Assembly: GCA_016788205.1 (NCBI GenBank)
Contig: JAEUTA010000003.1
Location: 1 to 64,000, forward strand
Direction of reading: 5' to 3'
Length of the DNA stretch: 64,000 bases
Source: Flavobacteriales bacterium
GTDB lineage: Bacteria; Bacteroidota; Bacteroidia; Flavobacteriales_F; PHOS-HE28
In this document: positions 1 through 9,411 of the stretch, piece after piece
Position numbering within the stretch: the first letter of the stretch is position 1
Layout of the letters: every line of letters starts with the position of its first letter
Notes under the pieces: model-generated
The model's input: only the letters and a program-made list of their open reading frames with translations
Database searches by the model: none
Told to the model about the DNA's origin: nothing
Position numbers and translations under genes: made by a program

Positions 1-2226
1 GATGTTCGCGTAGAGCGCGAAGAAGTTGTAGGTGTTGAACAGCGCGCGAAAGAATTTTCGCTGCACTTCTGTGATGCCTTCTGCATCGAACTTCAGGTTG
101 TCCCACGGCGAGGCGTTGCTGATCATGTACCAGCGCACGGCATCGGCACCGTAGGCATCGAGCGTCTTGAACGGATCCACAGCGTTGCCGAGGCGCTTGC
201 TCATCTTCTGGCCCACTTTGTCGAGCACGAGGCCATTGCTCACCACGGTCTGGTAGGCTACGGAATCCTGCGTCAGCGTGGCGATCGCGTGCAGCGTGTA
301 GAACCAACCGCGCGTTTGATCCACGCCTTCAGCGATGAACGCTGCCGGGAACTTTTCTTTGAACGTGGCTTCGTTCTCGAACGGATAGTGCCACTGCGCG
401 TAAGGCATCGCGCCGCTATCGAACCACACGTCGATCAGGTCGGTCTCGCGTTTCATCGGCTTGCCGCTGGGCGATACGAGTACGATGTTGTCCACGTACG
501 GACGATGCAGATCTACGCGGTCGTAGTTCGCATCGCTCATGTCCTCGGCGGTGAACGATGCGTACGGATCTTCTTTCATCACACCGGTCTTCACGGCGCG
601 TGCGATCTCTTCTTTCAACTGGTTCAAGGAGCCAATGCAGAGTTCTTCATCACCATCCTCCGTGCGCCAGATCGGGAGCGGGATGCCCCAATAGCGGCTG
701 CGGCTGAGGTTCCAGTCCTGCAGGTTCTCCAACCAGTTGCCGAAGCGGCCTGTACCGGTGCTCTGGGGTTTCCAGTTGATCGTCTTGTTCAGCGCGATCA
801 AGCGGTCCTTCTTCGCGGTCACACGCACGAACCAGCTGTCCAACGGGTAGTAGAGCACGGGTTTGTCCGTACGCCAGCAGTGCGGGTAATTGTGCTCGTA
901 CCTCTCCACCTTGAACGCACGGCCTTCCGTCTTCAGCTTGATGGCGATGCGCTCGTCCACGCTGAGGTATTTGTCGCGGCCCTGTTTCTTAGTCTCGGCG
1001 GCGAGTTCGTCGGCGCTCAGGTATTCGGCCTTCACGTATTCGCCCGCGAAGTCCATCACTTCCGGTTTGAAACGTCCGCGCAGATCCACCAAGGTGAGCG
1101 TGCCGATGTTGTGCTGGCGCGCCACACGCATGTCATCTGCACCGAAGCTCGGCGCTGTGTGTACCACACCGGTACCGTCCTCCGTGGTCACGAAATCACC
1201 GCCGATCACTTTGAACGCTTCGCCTTGATCAGGTTGTGCGTAGGGAAGGAGCTGCTCGTAACGCACGCCTTCCAACTGGTGGCCGTAGAACTCGCCATCG
1301 ATCGTCCACGGGATGTTCTTACCATCCTTCTTGTAGTCATCGAACGATGTGTCCTTGCTTTTCTCGTTGAAGTACGCGTTCAGGCGTGCCTTCGCCAGCA
1401 CCACGGTCTGCGGCTCATGCGTGTACGGGTTGAAGGTTTTCACACGCACGTAGTCCAGCTTGGGGCCCACGGTGAGCGCGGTGTTGCTCGGTAGCGTCCA
1501 CGGCGTGGTGGTCCATGCAGCGATGAACACGTCGCCGAACGCGTCGTGGAACAGGAACTCGCTCGCGTGATCGGGCTTCACTTTGAACAACGCGACGGCG
1601 CTGGTATCCTTCACCGGCTTGTAGGTGCCGGGCTGGTTCAGCTCGTGTGATGAAAGCCCCGTTCCCGCGGCAGGAGAATACGGCTGGATGGTGTAGCCCT
1701 TGTAGAGCATGTCCTCGTCGTAGAGCTTCTTCAGCAGGTGCCACACGCTCTCGATGTACTTGGTGTGGTAGGTCACGTAGGGCTTCTCCAGATCGAGCCA
1801 GAAGCCGATGCGACGCGTCATGTCGTTCCACACATCGGTGTAGCGCATCACGGCTTTCTTGCACGCCGCGTTGTACTCTTCGATGCTGATCTTCTTGCCG
1901 ATGTCCTCCTTGGTGATGCCAAGCTCCTTCTCCACACCCAATTCGATGGGCAACCCGTGCGTGTCCCAGCCGGCCTTGCGATCCACGCGATGTCCCTTCT
2001 GCGTTTGGTAGCGGCAAAAGATGTCCTTGATGGCGCGGGCCATCACGTGGTGGATGCCCGGCAATCCATTGGCGCTGGGCGGGCCTTCGTAGAACACGAA
2101 GGGCGGCGCGTCCTTGCGCAGCTCCAGGCTTTGGCCGAAGGTGTCCTCGGCCTCCCATTGCTTCAAGACTTCCTCGGCGACCTTGGGCAGGTCGAGCTCA
2201 TCATACTGCGGGAAACGCTTGTCCAT
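1..2226 (-). CDS. ileS: Isoleucyl-tRNA synthetase, C-terminal part cut by window edge
   Basis: Charges tRNA-Ile with isoleucine in the cytoplasm (class I aminoacyl-tRNA synthetase). The minus-strand frame opens with ATG at 2226 and stays open to base 1, giving 742 codons; the anticodon-binding C-terminus lies outside the window. Visible landmarks are the HIGH-type signature GLPGIHH at about residues 54-60, the editing-domain stretch TTPWTLPSN, the segment GVDQTRGWFYTLHA that precedes the catalytic loop, and KMSKR at about 674-678. The N-terminal sequence FYEGPPSANGLPGIHH is typical of IleRS rather than LeuRS or ValRS. It is transcribed away from the hypothetical gene at 2300-3280 with a 73-base gap, which carries a TATCTTCG promoter box. 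Only the missing 3' end is uncertain. Confidence 0.97.
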   Translation of the reverse strand, partial: MDKRFPQYDELDLPKVAEEVLKQWEAEDTFGQSLELRKDAPPFVFYEGPPSANGLPGIHHVMARAIKDIFCRYQTQKGHRVDRKAGWDTHGLPIELGVEKELGITKEDIGKKISIEEYNAACKKAVMRYTDVWNDMTRRIGFWLDLEKPYVTYHTKYIESVWHLLKKLYDEDMLYKGYTIQPYSPAAGTGLSSHELNQPGTYKPVKDTSAVALFKVKPDHASEFLFHDAFGDVFIAAWTTTPWTLPSNTALTVGPKLDYVRVKTFNPYTHEPQTVVLAKARLNAYFNEKSKDTSFDDYKKDGKNIPWTIDGEFYGHQLEGVRYEQLLPYAQPDQGEAFKVIGGDFVTTEDGTGVVHTAPSFGADDMRVARQHNIGTLTLVDLRGRFKPEVMDFAGEYVKAEYLSADELAAETKKQGRDKYLSVDERIAIKLKTEGRAFKVERYEHNYPHCWRTDKPVLYYPLDSWFVRVTAKKDRLIALNKTINWKPQSTGTGRFGNWLENLQDWNLSRSRYWGIPLPIWRTEDGDEELCIGSLNQLKEEIARAVKTGVMKEDPYASFTAEDMSDANYDRVDLHRPYVDNIVLVSPSGKPMKRETDLIDVWFDSGAMPYAQWHYPFENEATFKEKFPAAFIAEGVDQTRGWFYTLHAIATLTQDSVAYQTVVSNGLVLDKVGQKMSKRLGNAVDPFKTLDAYGADAVRWYMISNASPWDNLKFDAEGITEVQRKFFRALFNTYNFFALYANI

Positions 2227-2246
2227 CACGGCTTTCTAAGGGGCCG

Positions 2247-2254
2247 CGAAGATA
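2247..2254 (-). promoter_or_regulatory. Putative ileS promoter -7 box
   Basis: On the minus strand this reads TATCTTCG, one base from the Bacteroidota consensus TAnnTTTG. It ends 20 bases before the ileS ATG. The same octamer sits at exactly the same distance before the aminopeptidase gene (50963-50970), with matching flanks. No clear -33 TTG is visible. Confidence 0.45.
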
Positions 2255-2299
2255 GCCGATGGCACGGGCCGGTGCTGCGGCCGTAAGATCCCTTGCCCG

Positions 2300-3280
2300 T
2301 CAGCGCTTGCGCGGCGTGCGCGTTGGCTGTGAAGGCCTGGCTGGTCGCGGTTGCCGCGGTGTACGCGGCGCAGGCTGTGTGCGAGGAGCACGTTCGGCCG
2401 GCCGTGTCCGTGGTGCACGACTGTCCTTGCCTCTGGTGCTCGGCTGTCGCCCTTCGATCGTACGTTGGCCGGTTTTCACCGTGCCTTGTTGCCGTCTATC
2501 CACCGGTGCAGTGCGCATGGCAGCCCGTTGCTGCCGGAGAGGAGCGGTAGCCGTGCGGATCCTGGGTGAATGCACCGCGCGTGGACGATACACGGCATGT
2601 GCGTTCACGACCGAACAAACCGGTGCGGGGCGATACCAGGAGTAATACGGACGATGCCAGCCATACCATGAACGCCATCCCATGGGCCGCCACGGATGCC
2701 AGTATGGTGGGTAGTAGCCCCAGTACCACGGCGAATCCCAGATCACGAACGAAGGGCCGTAGATCCAGGTGACGCAAGGCCAGGACCACACGTTCACCCA
2801 GACGCGAACGCGCAACAACTCAGGCGCCGCAGGGCCTTTCGTCGGTTGCGTTCCAGCATCCTGTTCTTCAAAGGGTTCCACCATCACATCGGATCCGTAG
2901 AGTTCTTCCGCCCCACGGATCTGGAGCATCGCAGAGGCTTCACCGTTCTTCTCCAGTTCGATCACGGCAACGTCCTGCGCTTCTTCCTTCGAGAGCGCCA
3001 CTTGCATCACGATCGCGTGTGCCTCACCATTCTTGTGGTCCACCACGCGGATGTAGTCGACATCACCGTTGCCATCGAGGTCGAGGTTGTTCACTTTCTG
3101 GTCTTCGGTGTTCAAGCTCTTCTCGAACGACTCGAGGTCCTTCGCGTTCTTGAACAGGTCCAGCGCTCCTTGCAGGCTGAAATAGTCGCCGGGGAGGCCG
3201 GTGCTATCAGCACTCGCGTCCTGTGCGCATACAGGCATGGCGAACGCGACGGAAAGAAGAGGAAGGAGGAGTGTTCTCAT
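2300..3280 (-). CDS. Secreted protein with W/Y-rich centre and basic R/P/T-rich tail
   Basis: Function unknown. The ATG at 3280 (MRTLLLPLL) is chosen because it begins a clean signal peptide with a cleavage-like site VCAQ near residue 20; the longer open frame to 3388 has no such signal. Mature residues of about 25-140 form an acidic folded region holding an EF-hand-like loop, DLDGNGDVDYI. Residues of about 165-225 are extraordinarily rich in Trp, Tyr and Pro (for example WYWGYYPPYWHPW). The last 90 or so residues are a low-complexity Arg/Pro/Thr/Gln tail. The layout suggests an envelope protein that may bind polymer or calcium, which is inference only. No T9SS sorting domain is seen. It is the last gene of the minus-strand run beginning with the MBOAT gene, 47 bases below the SGNH gene. 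Confidence 0.75.
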   Translation of the reverse strand: MRTLLLPLLSVAFAMPVCAQDASADSTGLPGDYFSLQGALDLFKNAKDLESFEKSLNTEDQKVNNLDLDGNGDVDYIRVVDHKNGEAHAIVMQVALSKEEAQDVAVIELEKNGEASAMLQIRGAEELYGSDVMVEPFEEQDAGTQPTKGPAAPELLRVRVWVNVWSWPCVTWIYGPSFVIWDSPWYWGYYPPYWHPWRPMGWRSWYGWHRPYYSWYRPAPVCSVVNAHAVYRPRAVHSPRIRTATAPLRQQRAAMRTAPVDRRQQGTVKTGQRTIEGRQPSTRGKDSRAPRTRPAERAPRTQPAPRTPRQPRPARPSQPTRTPRKR

Positions 3281-3327
3281 GGCAGTGAGTTCTAGGTGTT
3301 GGACACCAAGAACCCTGCCGGGTTCGA

Positions 3328-4170
3328 TCACGGGATCGAGCGCAGCTGCTGTGCTAGCCAGCCGCTGTAGCGCTGTGCATTGTGCCACTCCAGGTGCAGG
3401 CCGTCCGTGGTGCGCCAGGTGCGGTCGCTGCGGATGAAGGTGTGCTGCGGGAATTGCTGCGCGACGGCTTCACGTGCGCGCGTAGCCAAGGGGCTTTGCA
3501 TCAACTCGCCGCTGATCGGCACCTCCATAAAGAGTACTTCCGTCCCATTGGCTTCGAGCGCTTTCACTTCGTGCTCCAAGGTGTTCAGGAAGCGCTGCTG
3601 CGTGCTGTCTGCGGGCACTTTCGCGAAGATGCCACGGTTGGTGTCGCAGAGGTTCTCGCTCACCGCCATGCTGTCCGGCTCGGTGGCTCCGGGGCCTTCG
3701 CCTTCCTCTTTCGCGCTGCGTTTGATGTAGCCGATCAACACACCGGAAGGCTGGTTCTCTTCGCGTAGGATCGGCGCTGCCTGGCGCAGTTCGTACAGGC
3801 CCGGTTGGAAGACAGCATCGAGGAAGGCACGGTCGGCTTCCTTGAAGATCATGTTCGTTTCCACGATCACACGTTTCGGCTTCTTGCCCGAGCGGCGCAC
3901 GAGTTCAAGACCGTCATAAACGGTAAGCCCGCCGAAGCTGAGGTTGCTCGTGTTCGCTGGCAGACTGTCCTTCGCGATGCGGAATGACAATGAGGAACCC
4001 ACGATCACCATGGCGTTCGGGTCTTCCGGTGCGAAGACGTACTGCTCCGCGCTGATGCGGTTGCCGCTGGACTGGTGCTGCACGGTGTTCAGTTCCGGCT
4101 TGCCGAACTTGATGTACAGCGCATAACCGACCACCAGGATCGCGAAGACGATGAGCGAACGACGGATCAT
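3328..4170 (-). CDS. Membrane-anchored SGNH-like hydrolase/acyltransferase partner of MBOAT
   Basis: Probably completes O-acylation of a surface polymer together with the MBOAT protein encoded just upstream. The ATG at 4170 lies 7 bases after the MBOAT stop and begins MIRRSLIVFAILVVGYALY, a single membrane anchor; an in-frame start at 4209 would overlap the MBOAT gene and is less likely. The nucleophile block is VIVGSSLSF (Ser at about 59-60) and the terminal DxxH block is DGLHL (Asp256, His259), fitting the SGNH/AlgX/DltD-like fold with a periplasmic active site. Length is 280 residues. The exact polymer (exopolysaccharide, O-antigen or teichoic-like) cannot be read from the sequence. Confidence 0.72.
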   Translation of the reverse strand: MIRRSLIVFAILVVGYALYIKFGKPELNTVQHQSSGNRISAEQYVFAPEDPNAMVIVGSSLSFRIAKDSLPANTSNLSFGGLTVYDGLELVRRSGKKPKRVIVETNMIFKEADRAFLDAVFQPGLYELRQAAPILREENQPSGVLIGYIKRSAKEEGEGPGATEPDSMAVSENLCDTNRGIFAKVPADSTQQRFLNTLEHEVKALEANGTEVLFMEVPISGELMQSPLATRAREAVAQQFPQHTFIRSDRTWRTTDGLHLEWHNAQRYSGWLAQQLRSIP

Positions 4171-4177
4171 GCGCGGA

Positions 4178-5581
4178 TCAGAACTGGAAGTAGATGAAGG
4201 ATGCGCCACCGCCCGAATTCACGAGGATCAGGAATAGCATGATGCCGTACAGCACTGGCTTGATGCGGACAAGCGCGGGCTGCGGCTTGCGGGTCCACAA
4301 GTACATCAGGTGGTAGATGATCGCCGGGATCGAGAACAGCACCGTGAAGAACAGGATGATCGGCTGCACATTGGTGATGTGCGTGTTGGTGAACATGCAG
4401 CGCATGTACTCGATCACGTGGCTGAATTCGGGTAGTTTGAACAGCAACCACGCCAGCGTCACCATGCAGAAGATGAAGAGCATGTTGATGGCCGCAGGCA
4501 GTTTCACTTTCCAACCGGCATCCTTCATCAAGCGTTCCACCGCAAGCACGAGGCCATGGAAGAAACCCCAGATCGCGTAGCTCCAAGCCGCACCGTGCCA
4601 CAGACCACCGAGCACCATGGTGAGCATGAGGTTCTTGTAGGTGTGGAAGCCGCCTCGGCGATTACCGCCCAACGGGATGTACAGGAAGTTCCGCAGGAAG
4701 GTGCTCAACGAGATGTGCCAGCGGCGCCAGAACTCGGCGAACGAGGTGGAGATGTACGGGAAGTTGAAGTTGATCGGAAAGTCATAGCCGAACAGCTTCG
4801 CCAAACCGATGGCGATGAGCGAGTAGCCCGCGAAGTCGGAGAAGATCTGGAACGAGTAGCCGAACAGCAGCGTCACCAGCGTGATGCTGTGCATGTCACG
4901 GAAGTACGGGAAGGTCACCCAGAACGTCTGGTCCTTCAGGTTGTCCGCGATCACCATCTTGAGGAAATAGCCAACGACCAACGACGAGAACGCGCTGTTC
5001 CAGTTGATCTCCTTGAAATACTTGGTCTTGATCTGCGGCAGGAACTCGTGCGCGGTCACTACCGGACCAGCCACCAACTGCGGGAAGAAGGCCTTGAACG
5101 CCGCGATCCGCAAGCCATGCCGAGCGATGCCCCGCACCACGATGGCATCGTAGTCCTCGATCTGTTTGCCCTTGTAGGCTTCAACCACGAGGCTGATACC
5201 TTGGAAGGTGAAGAAGCTGATCCCGACCGGCAATGGGATGCTGACCAGGAACTGGCCGATGCTCGACGTTTCGGGGAAGAAGCTGCGTCCGAACAACGGA
5301 CCGTATTTGAAGAATAGCAGGATGCCGAGGTTGGCCACCACACCGAGCGTCGCATAGAGCTTGCGGTGCTGCTGAGGCCCGAAGACCACCGCATAGCTGG
5401 CCGCGATGTTGATGCTGATGGAGATCAGCAATAGGGTGAGCAGCGCCGGGTCGTTGTAAGCGTAGAAGACGAAGCTGCTGATGACGATGAGGTGCAGCTG
5501 GAAGCGGTGCATCACCGGCAGGTAATACAGCAGGAACGTAGGCAGTAAGAGAAGGAGGAAAGGGACGCTGTTGAATAGCAT
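4178..5581 (-). CDS. MBOAT family membrane-bound O-acyltransferase
   Basis: Multi-spanning membrane protein of 467 residues resembling AlgI/DltB enzymes, which move acyl groups across the inner membrane for O-acylation of exported polysaccharides. The family hallmark is clear: FAEFWRRWHISLSTFLRNF at about 281-299, followed by YIPLGGNRRGG and the catalytic histidine in LGGLWHGAAW (His329). About 11-12 hydrophobic helices are visible. The ATG at 5581 gives the usual hydrophobic N-terminus. The next gene encodes an SGNH-like protein, a pairing established for alginate and D-Ala esterification systems, so the two are probably one operon. Acyl donor and acceptor are unknown. Confidence 0.9.
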   Translation of the reverse strand: MLFNSVPFLLLLLPTFLLYYLPVMHRFQLHLIVISSFVFYAYNDPALLTLLLISISINIAASYAVVFGPQQHRKLYATLGVVANLGILLFFKYGPLFGRSFFPETSSIGQFLVSIPLPVGISFFTFQGISLVVEAYKGKQIEDYDAIVVRGIARHGLRIAAFKAFFPQLVAGPVVTAHEFLPQIKTKYFKEINWNSAFSSLVVGYFLKMVIADNLKDQTFWVTFPYFRDMHSITLVTLLFGYSFQIFSDFAGYSLIAIGLAKLFGYDFPINFNFPYISTSFAEFWRRWHISLSTFLRNFLYIPLGGNRRGGFHTYKNLMLTMVLGGLWHGAAWSYAIWGFFHGLVLAVERLMKDAGWKVKLPAAINMLFIFCMVTLAWLLFKLPEFSHVIEYMRCMFTNTHITNVQPIILFFTVLFSIPAIIYHLMYLWTRKPQPALVRIKPVLYGIMLFLILVNSGGGASFIYFQF

Positions 5582-5673
5582 GTACGGCCGCCGCTGGGCA
5601 AAGAAAGCCCACGGAAGGGCACTTCAACGCCGGGCCGGGCAGAGTGGTTACGCACCACGCTTCGTGTAAAGCC

Positions 5674-8600
5674 CTATCGCACCACCGCCCGGTACACGGT
5701 TCGTTGGCCCTGCGTGGTGATCAGCCGCAACAGGTAAACACCGGACATCAATCCACCGCGCGACAATACCACCTGTTGCGACCCATTGCCATACGCGACC
5801 CGCACCACCTGCCCAGCGAGGTCCACCCATTCGATACGGTCGCTGCTGGTCAAGGGCCTATCGCTCCGTAGGACCGTGCTCTCCGTGAACGGGTTGGGAG
5901 ATAGGCCGATGTTCAGCGGGATGGGAGAGGATAGCCCGGTGCTGATGATCTGGACCGGTTCGCTGGTAGCCATGCACCCGTATTCCGATGTGACCTGCAC
6001 GGAATAACTGCCGCTCACCAAGGCCTCGTGTACTTGAGCGGTCGCGTTGAAAATGGGGTCATCATTCAAGAACCACTGGTAGTTCAGGCCTTGGTTGGCA
6101 CCAAGCGTCGAGCCATCCACATTCTCGATCGTGGCGGTGTGCATGTCACAATCCACCAATGTGTTGAGGACGGTGTTGGTGATCACAGGAACGTTGAAAT
6201 CAAAGTAGATGGCCGCTTGGTTGGTGATGGCGGTGAGGTGAGGCGCATCCGATCGTGGACGGACGCGATACTTCACGAACCCATTGCTCCCGAGCTGATC
6301 CACACCGCTGTCGGGGAGTTGGATGTTGTCGAAACGGAACATGGCACGGTCGCCTTGTTCCACCTGGATCCGTGTCAATCCGTGCGAGGCTGCGAGCACC
6401 TGCATGCTTTCCGGAACAAGGTCCGCATCAAGTTCATCGATAAGCACGACGCTGAACGCGGTGTCCGTCCCGGTGTTCTGAAAGCGGATGGTGTATTCCA
6501 GCCAATCCGTATCGATATCAACCGCACCTGACGGACCGAAGCCTCTGGGTGTGACCAACTTGTCGTTGGGGTCGAAGGCACAAAGCACCGTCCCACCGAT
6601 GGTGCTTGTCGCGGGCTCTTCAAGATCCGGTGATGTCACGGTTACCGTAAGGACCGAGCTGGAGCCGACCGGTCCTACCTGCACACTCACATAGACCGCG
6701 AATTCCTGGAACCAACCTAGACTGTCCAGGCTCCAGAAGTAGTGGTCCCCAACGATGCTGTCCGGATCGACCGTGGTGGATACGATGTCAAGGTCCGGAT
6801 GCTTCTCAAGATCGATGAGGATGTTCTCCGGGATGGTCGTACCCGTGTTCCGGAGATGAAGCCAGGCCCCTATTTGCGTGTTGCAACGGAGAAAGTCGGT
6901 GGTCGTGAAAGAGAGGAAGTTGCTTTCATACTGGACCGCCGGTATCAACCCGAAATCCAAAGTACTGGCGATGGGCTGGGCGGCCGTAAGTGTGGCCGTT
7001 AGCGTATCGGGGTCGTTGGAAACGGCGAAGATGTCGGGTACGTTGGTCCATATATCCCAGGTGCCCTCCAGGACGGGCAGGTCGTAGTTCCCGGCGGAAT
7101 TGGTCCATACGAGCGTCTGCTCCGCGTCGCTGCGGACCAGTTGATAGGGCACCTTCAACTCGCCGTTATCCAAGCCGGCATCCTGGTCGAAGTCGTAGAA
7201 GACCGAGCCTCGAAGTCGATACGCATCGTAGAAGAGGTTCTCCATCCAGGAGAGTGAGTGGAAGCGTGCGTTGATCAGGTCTTCCACGGCATCTCCGTTC
7301 ACATCGGCGAGCACCATGCGTGCGGTCACCTCGGCCGTCGGGTCTATCAACGCGTTGGTGGTGAATTCACCCCCGCCCTCGTTCATGAGGAAGTAGGTGG
7401 AGTGGGTGTAGCCCTGGCTTCGTGCCCAAAGGATGTCCACATCACCATCCTCATCCAGATCGCTACAGGTAATGGCACGCCCACCGTTGGGCACGTCAGT
7501 GATGAGGGTGTCCTCAACGAACAGGCCGGAGCCGTCATTGCGGTACCAGAGCATGGGAGTTGCCGTCCTTACAGTGGCGATGTCAAGATCACCGTCGTCA
7601 TCCAGGTCCGCAAGGTCCATTGCGGAGAGGTAACTGGCGCTGCTGCTGCTCGCTGTGGTGAAGTTCCCGGTGCCGTCGTTCAACTGTGCCGTGATGCCTC
7701 CCAGGTTTTGAATGAAGACGATATCCGTGATGCCATCGCCGTTCACGTCGCCCACCTTGTTCAAATTACCGATCGCCAGCGTGGCCATTTCCGTGAACTG
7801 CCCGTCCCCGTTGTTCGCGTACCACTTGGACCCGATGATCAGGTCGGTGGCACCGTCGTTGTTGAGGTCGGCCTTGGAAAGTGCGCCTCCTGCACCGTCG
7901 ATGGACGTATTGGACCACGAACTCCCGTCACCCGGGTTCAAGAAGAGTTTGGCGCTGCCGCTGCTTGAGGCCACAAGGTCCATGTCGCCATCCAGATCCA
8001 CATCGAAGGCCTCAACATCGTTCACCTGGTCGAAGTTCTCCAGAAGGATCTCCTGTTGTTCGAAGCTGCCAGCACCGCTGTTGCGGTAGAGCGTCACCAT
8101 ATCCGCATGATATGAGGCGGCAACGAGGTCGTTGTCATCATCGCCGTCCACATCCACGGCGACCACGTCCTGGCAATAGCTGATCGTTCGGCTCACGCTT
8201 TCGCGGAGGCTCCACGTATGATCCGCTTGGACCGCGAACCACCCAACGATACCCTGACCATGACAGAATACAAGGTCCGGATCGCCGTCGCCATCCAAGT
8301 CCCCAGTACCATATTTAGTCCCTTGTAGCGAGTAGGCTCCGAAGTTCTCCACAGCGGTATTCGCCCAGGATATGCCCCCGTTGTTCCGCGCGATGATGAC
8401 GTTGCAACTGGTTCCGGTCTCCACCGTGTAGTCCAAGTCACCATCACCGTCCAGATCAGCCACCAGCTGAGGGATGGAGGTGTCCGTTGAGATCGTGTCA
8501 TTGATCGCGAAGCCGCCGATACCATCATTCTCGAACCAACGCATGCCCGGTGCCGCGCCCACTGCGAGCACGTCAGCGTCTCCGTCCCCATCCACATCTC

Positions 8601-9297
8601 CACAGATCGGTATGGCGGGCGCGGTGAATAGGGCGATGCTTTGCTGGGCCCCATAACTCAACCCGCCGTTGGATGCATACCAGCCGACTTGTGTGTTGTT
8701 GCCTCCGATCACGAGATCGAGGTCGTTATCTCCGTCCAGATCGGCGCGCGATGCGGCCAAGGTGGTGTTGGTGCCCGCAGGACCGATGGCCGTTCCTATC
8801 ACGAACTGCCCGGTACCGTCATTCAAGAGCAGGACGACATTGGTCGCGGTGCGGCCTACATCGTCGATGTCGCCATCGCCATCCAGGTCTTCAAAGAGCT
8901 GAGCCCCTCCAGTGTTCGGCGGCAGGTAGCTTCCAACGATCGTCATCGTACCAGTGCCGTTGTTCCGGTACCATGTATTGCCGATGATCATATCCGCATC
9001 ACCATCCGTATCCAGGTCGTATAGTTTCAGGTTGTTGCCTACATAGCCGGTGTGCATGACGGCCTTGTCGCCGAAAGTCCCGTCGCCGCCATTGGGCCAC
9101 CATACGTACTCGCTGGTCGATGAGGAACTGCTGGGAGAATAGGCCGCCACGTCCAAGTCCCCATCTCCGTCCAGGTCACCGGTAGCCACCGCTGTCGGAT
9201 ACCTTACATCGCTCTGGAAAACGAACTGGTGAGGGCTGAACTGCGCGTACAAAGGCAGTGTGATCGCGACGAGGAAGAGGAGAGTGACTTGGCGCAT
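5674..9297 (-). CDS. Giant secreted FG-GAP/VCBS repeat protein with T9SS type A sorting domain
   Basis: A 1207-residue exported protein. Residues 1-18 are a signal peptide (MRQVTLLFLVAITLPLYAQ region). From about 20 to 690 come many FG-GAP/VCBS-type blades built around D-x-D-G-D-x-D loops such as DLDGDGDLD, consistent with calcium-binding beta-propellers. A short SdrD-like segment (SVFYDFDQDAGLDNGE) follows near 715-730. Around 915-1060 there is a domain with FDPNDKLVTP, EYTIRFQNTGTDTA and AIYFDFNVPVITN, as in the DUF11/DUF7619-like domains of Bacteroidota surface proteins. The last 80 or so residues (LSPNPFTESTVLRSD... GVYLLRLIT) match a type A C-terminal sorting domain. Likely a cell-surface or released adhesin-like protein. 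Ligand unknown. Confidence 0.9.
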   Translation of the reverse strand: MRQVTLLFLVAITLPLYAQFSPHQFVFQSDVRYPTAVATGDLDGDGDLDVAAYSPSSSSSTSEYVWWPNGGDGTFGDKAVMHTGYVGNNLKLYDLDTDGDADMIIGNTWYRNNGTGTMTIVGSYLPPNTGGAQLFEDLDGDGDIDDVGRTATNVVLLLNDGTGQFVIGTAIGPAGTNTTLAASRADLDGDNDLDLVIGGNNTQVGWYASNGGLSYGAQQSIALFTAPAIPICGDVDGDGDADVLAVGAAPGMRWFENDGIGGFAINDTISTDTSIPQLVADLDGDGDLDYTVETGTSCNVIIARNNGGISWANTAVENFGAYSLQGTKYGTGDLDGDGDPDLVFCHGQGIVGWFAVQADHTWSLRESVSRTISYCQDVVAVDVDGDDDNDLVAASYHADMVTLYRNSGAGSFEQQEILLENFDQVNDVEAFDVDLDGDMDLVASSSGSAKLFLNPGDGSSWSNTSIDGAGGALSKADLNNDGATDLIIGSKWYANNGDGQFTEMATLAIGNLNKVGDVNGDGITDIVFIQNLGGITAQLNDGTGNFTTASSSSASYLSAMDLADLDDDGDLDIATVRTATPMLWYRNDGSGLFVEDTLITDVPNGGRAITCSDLDEDGDVDILWARSQGYTHSTYFLMNEGGGEFTTNALIDPTAEVTARMVLADVNGDAVEDLINARFHSLSWMENLFYDAYRLRGSVFYDFDQDAGLDNGELKVPYQLVRSDAEQTLVWTNSAGNYDLPVLEGTWDIWTNVPDIFAVSNDPDTLTATLTAAQPIASTLDFGLIPAVQYESNFLSFTTTDFLRCNTQIGAWLHLRNTGTTIPENILIDLEKHPDLDIVSTTVDPDSIVGDHYFWSLDSLGWFQEFAVYVSVQVGPVGSSSVLTVTVTSPDLEEPATSTIGGTVLCAFDPNDKLVTPRGFGPSGAVDIDTDWLEYTIRFQNTGTDTAFSVVLIDELDADLVPESMQVLAASHGLTRIQVEQGDRAMFRFDNIQLPDSGVDQLGSNGFVKYRVRPRSDAPHLTAITNQAAIYFDFNVPVITNTVLNTLVDCDMHTATIENVDGSTLGANQGLNYQWFLNDDPIFNATAQVHEALVSGSYSVQVTSEYGCMATSEPVQIISTGLSSPIPLNIGLSPNPFTESTVLRSDRPLTSSDRIEWVDLAGQVVRVAYGNGSQQVVLSRGGLMSGVYLLRLITTQGQRTVYRAVVR

Positions 9298-9358
9298 GCG
9301 GTGGGTATTCTGCGAGAAGACGGATGCGGGAAGAAGAGTTGTCCGGTGGGTTGAAGCT

Positions 9359-9395
9359 AAGAACCCCGCCCAGCCAAGGCTGGACGGGGTTCTTT
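9359..9395 (-). terminator. Long hairpin terminator after yceI
   Basis: An inverted repeat with arms AAGAACCCCG and CGGGGTTCTT (10 bp) plus an inner CCAGCC/GGCTGG (6 bp) around one mismatch. It starts 17 bases below the yceI stop and precedes the FG-GAP gene. T-runs are short on both strands, so it may act in either direction. Confidence 0.7.
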
Positions 9396-9411
9396 CCCGA
9401 GAGCGAGTGTG

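Noticed and set aside
289..1494. A 401-codon plus-strand frame within ileS
   Set aside because: Opposite the conserved IleRS editing and catalytic domains; no domain of its own.
5590..5616. GGGC-AAAGAAA-GCCC hairpin before the MBOAT gene as a terminator
   Set aside because: The stem is only about 4-6 bp and no T-run follows on either strand.
5674..9297. Repeated GATGGCGATGG-like stretches as a CRISPR or tandem DNA repeat
   Set aside because: They encode the D-x-D-G-D-x-D loops of FG-GAP repeats, vary between copies and lie in frame.
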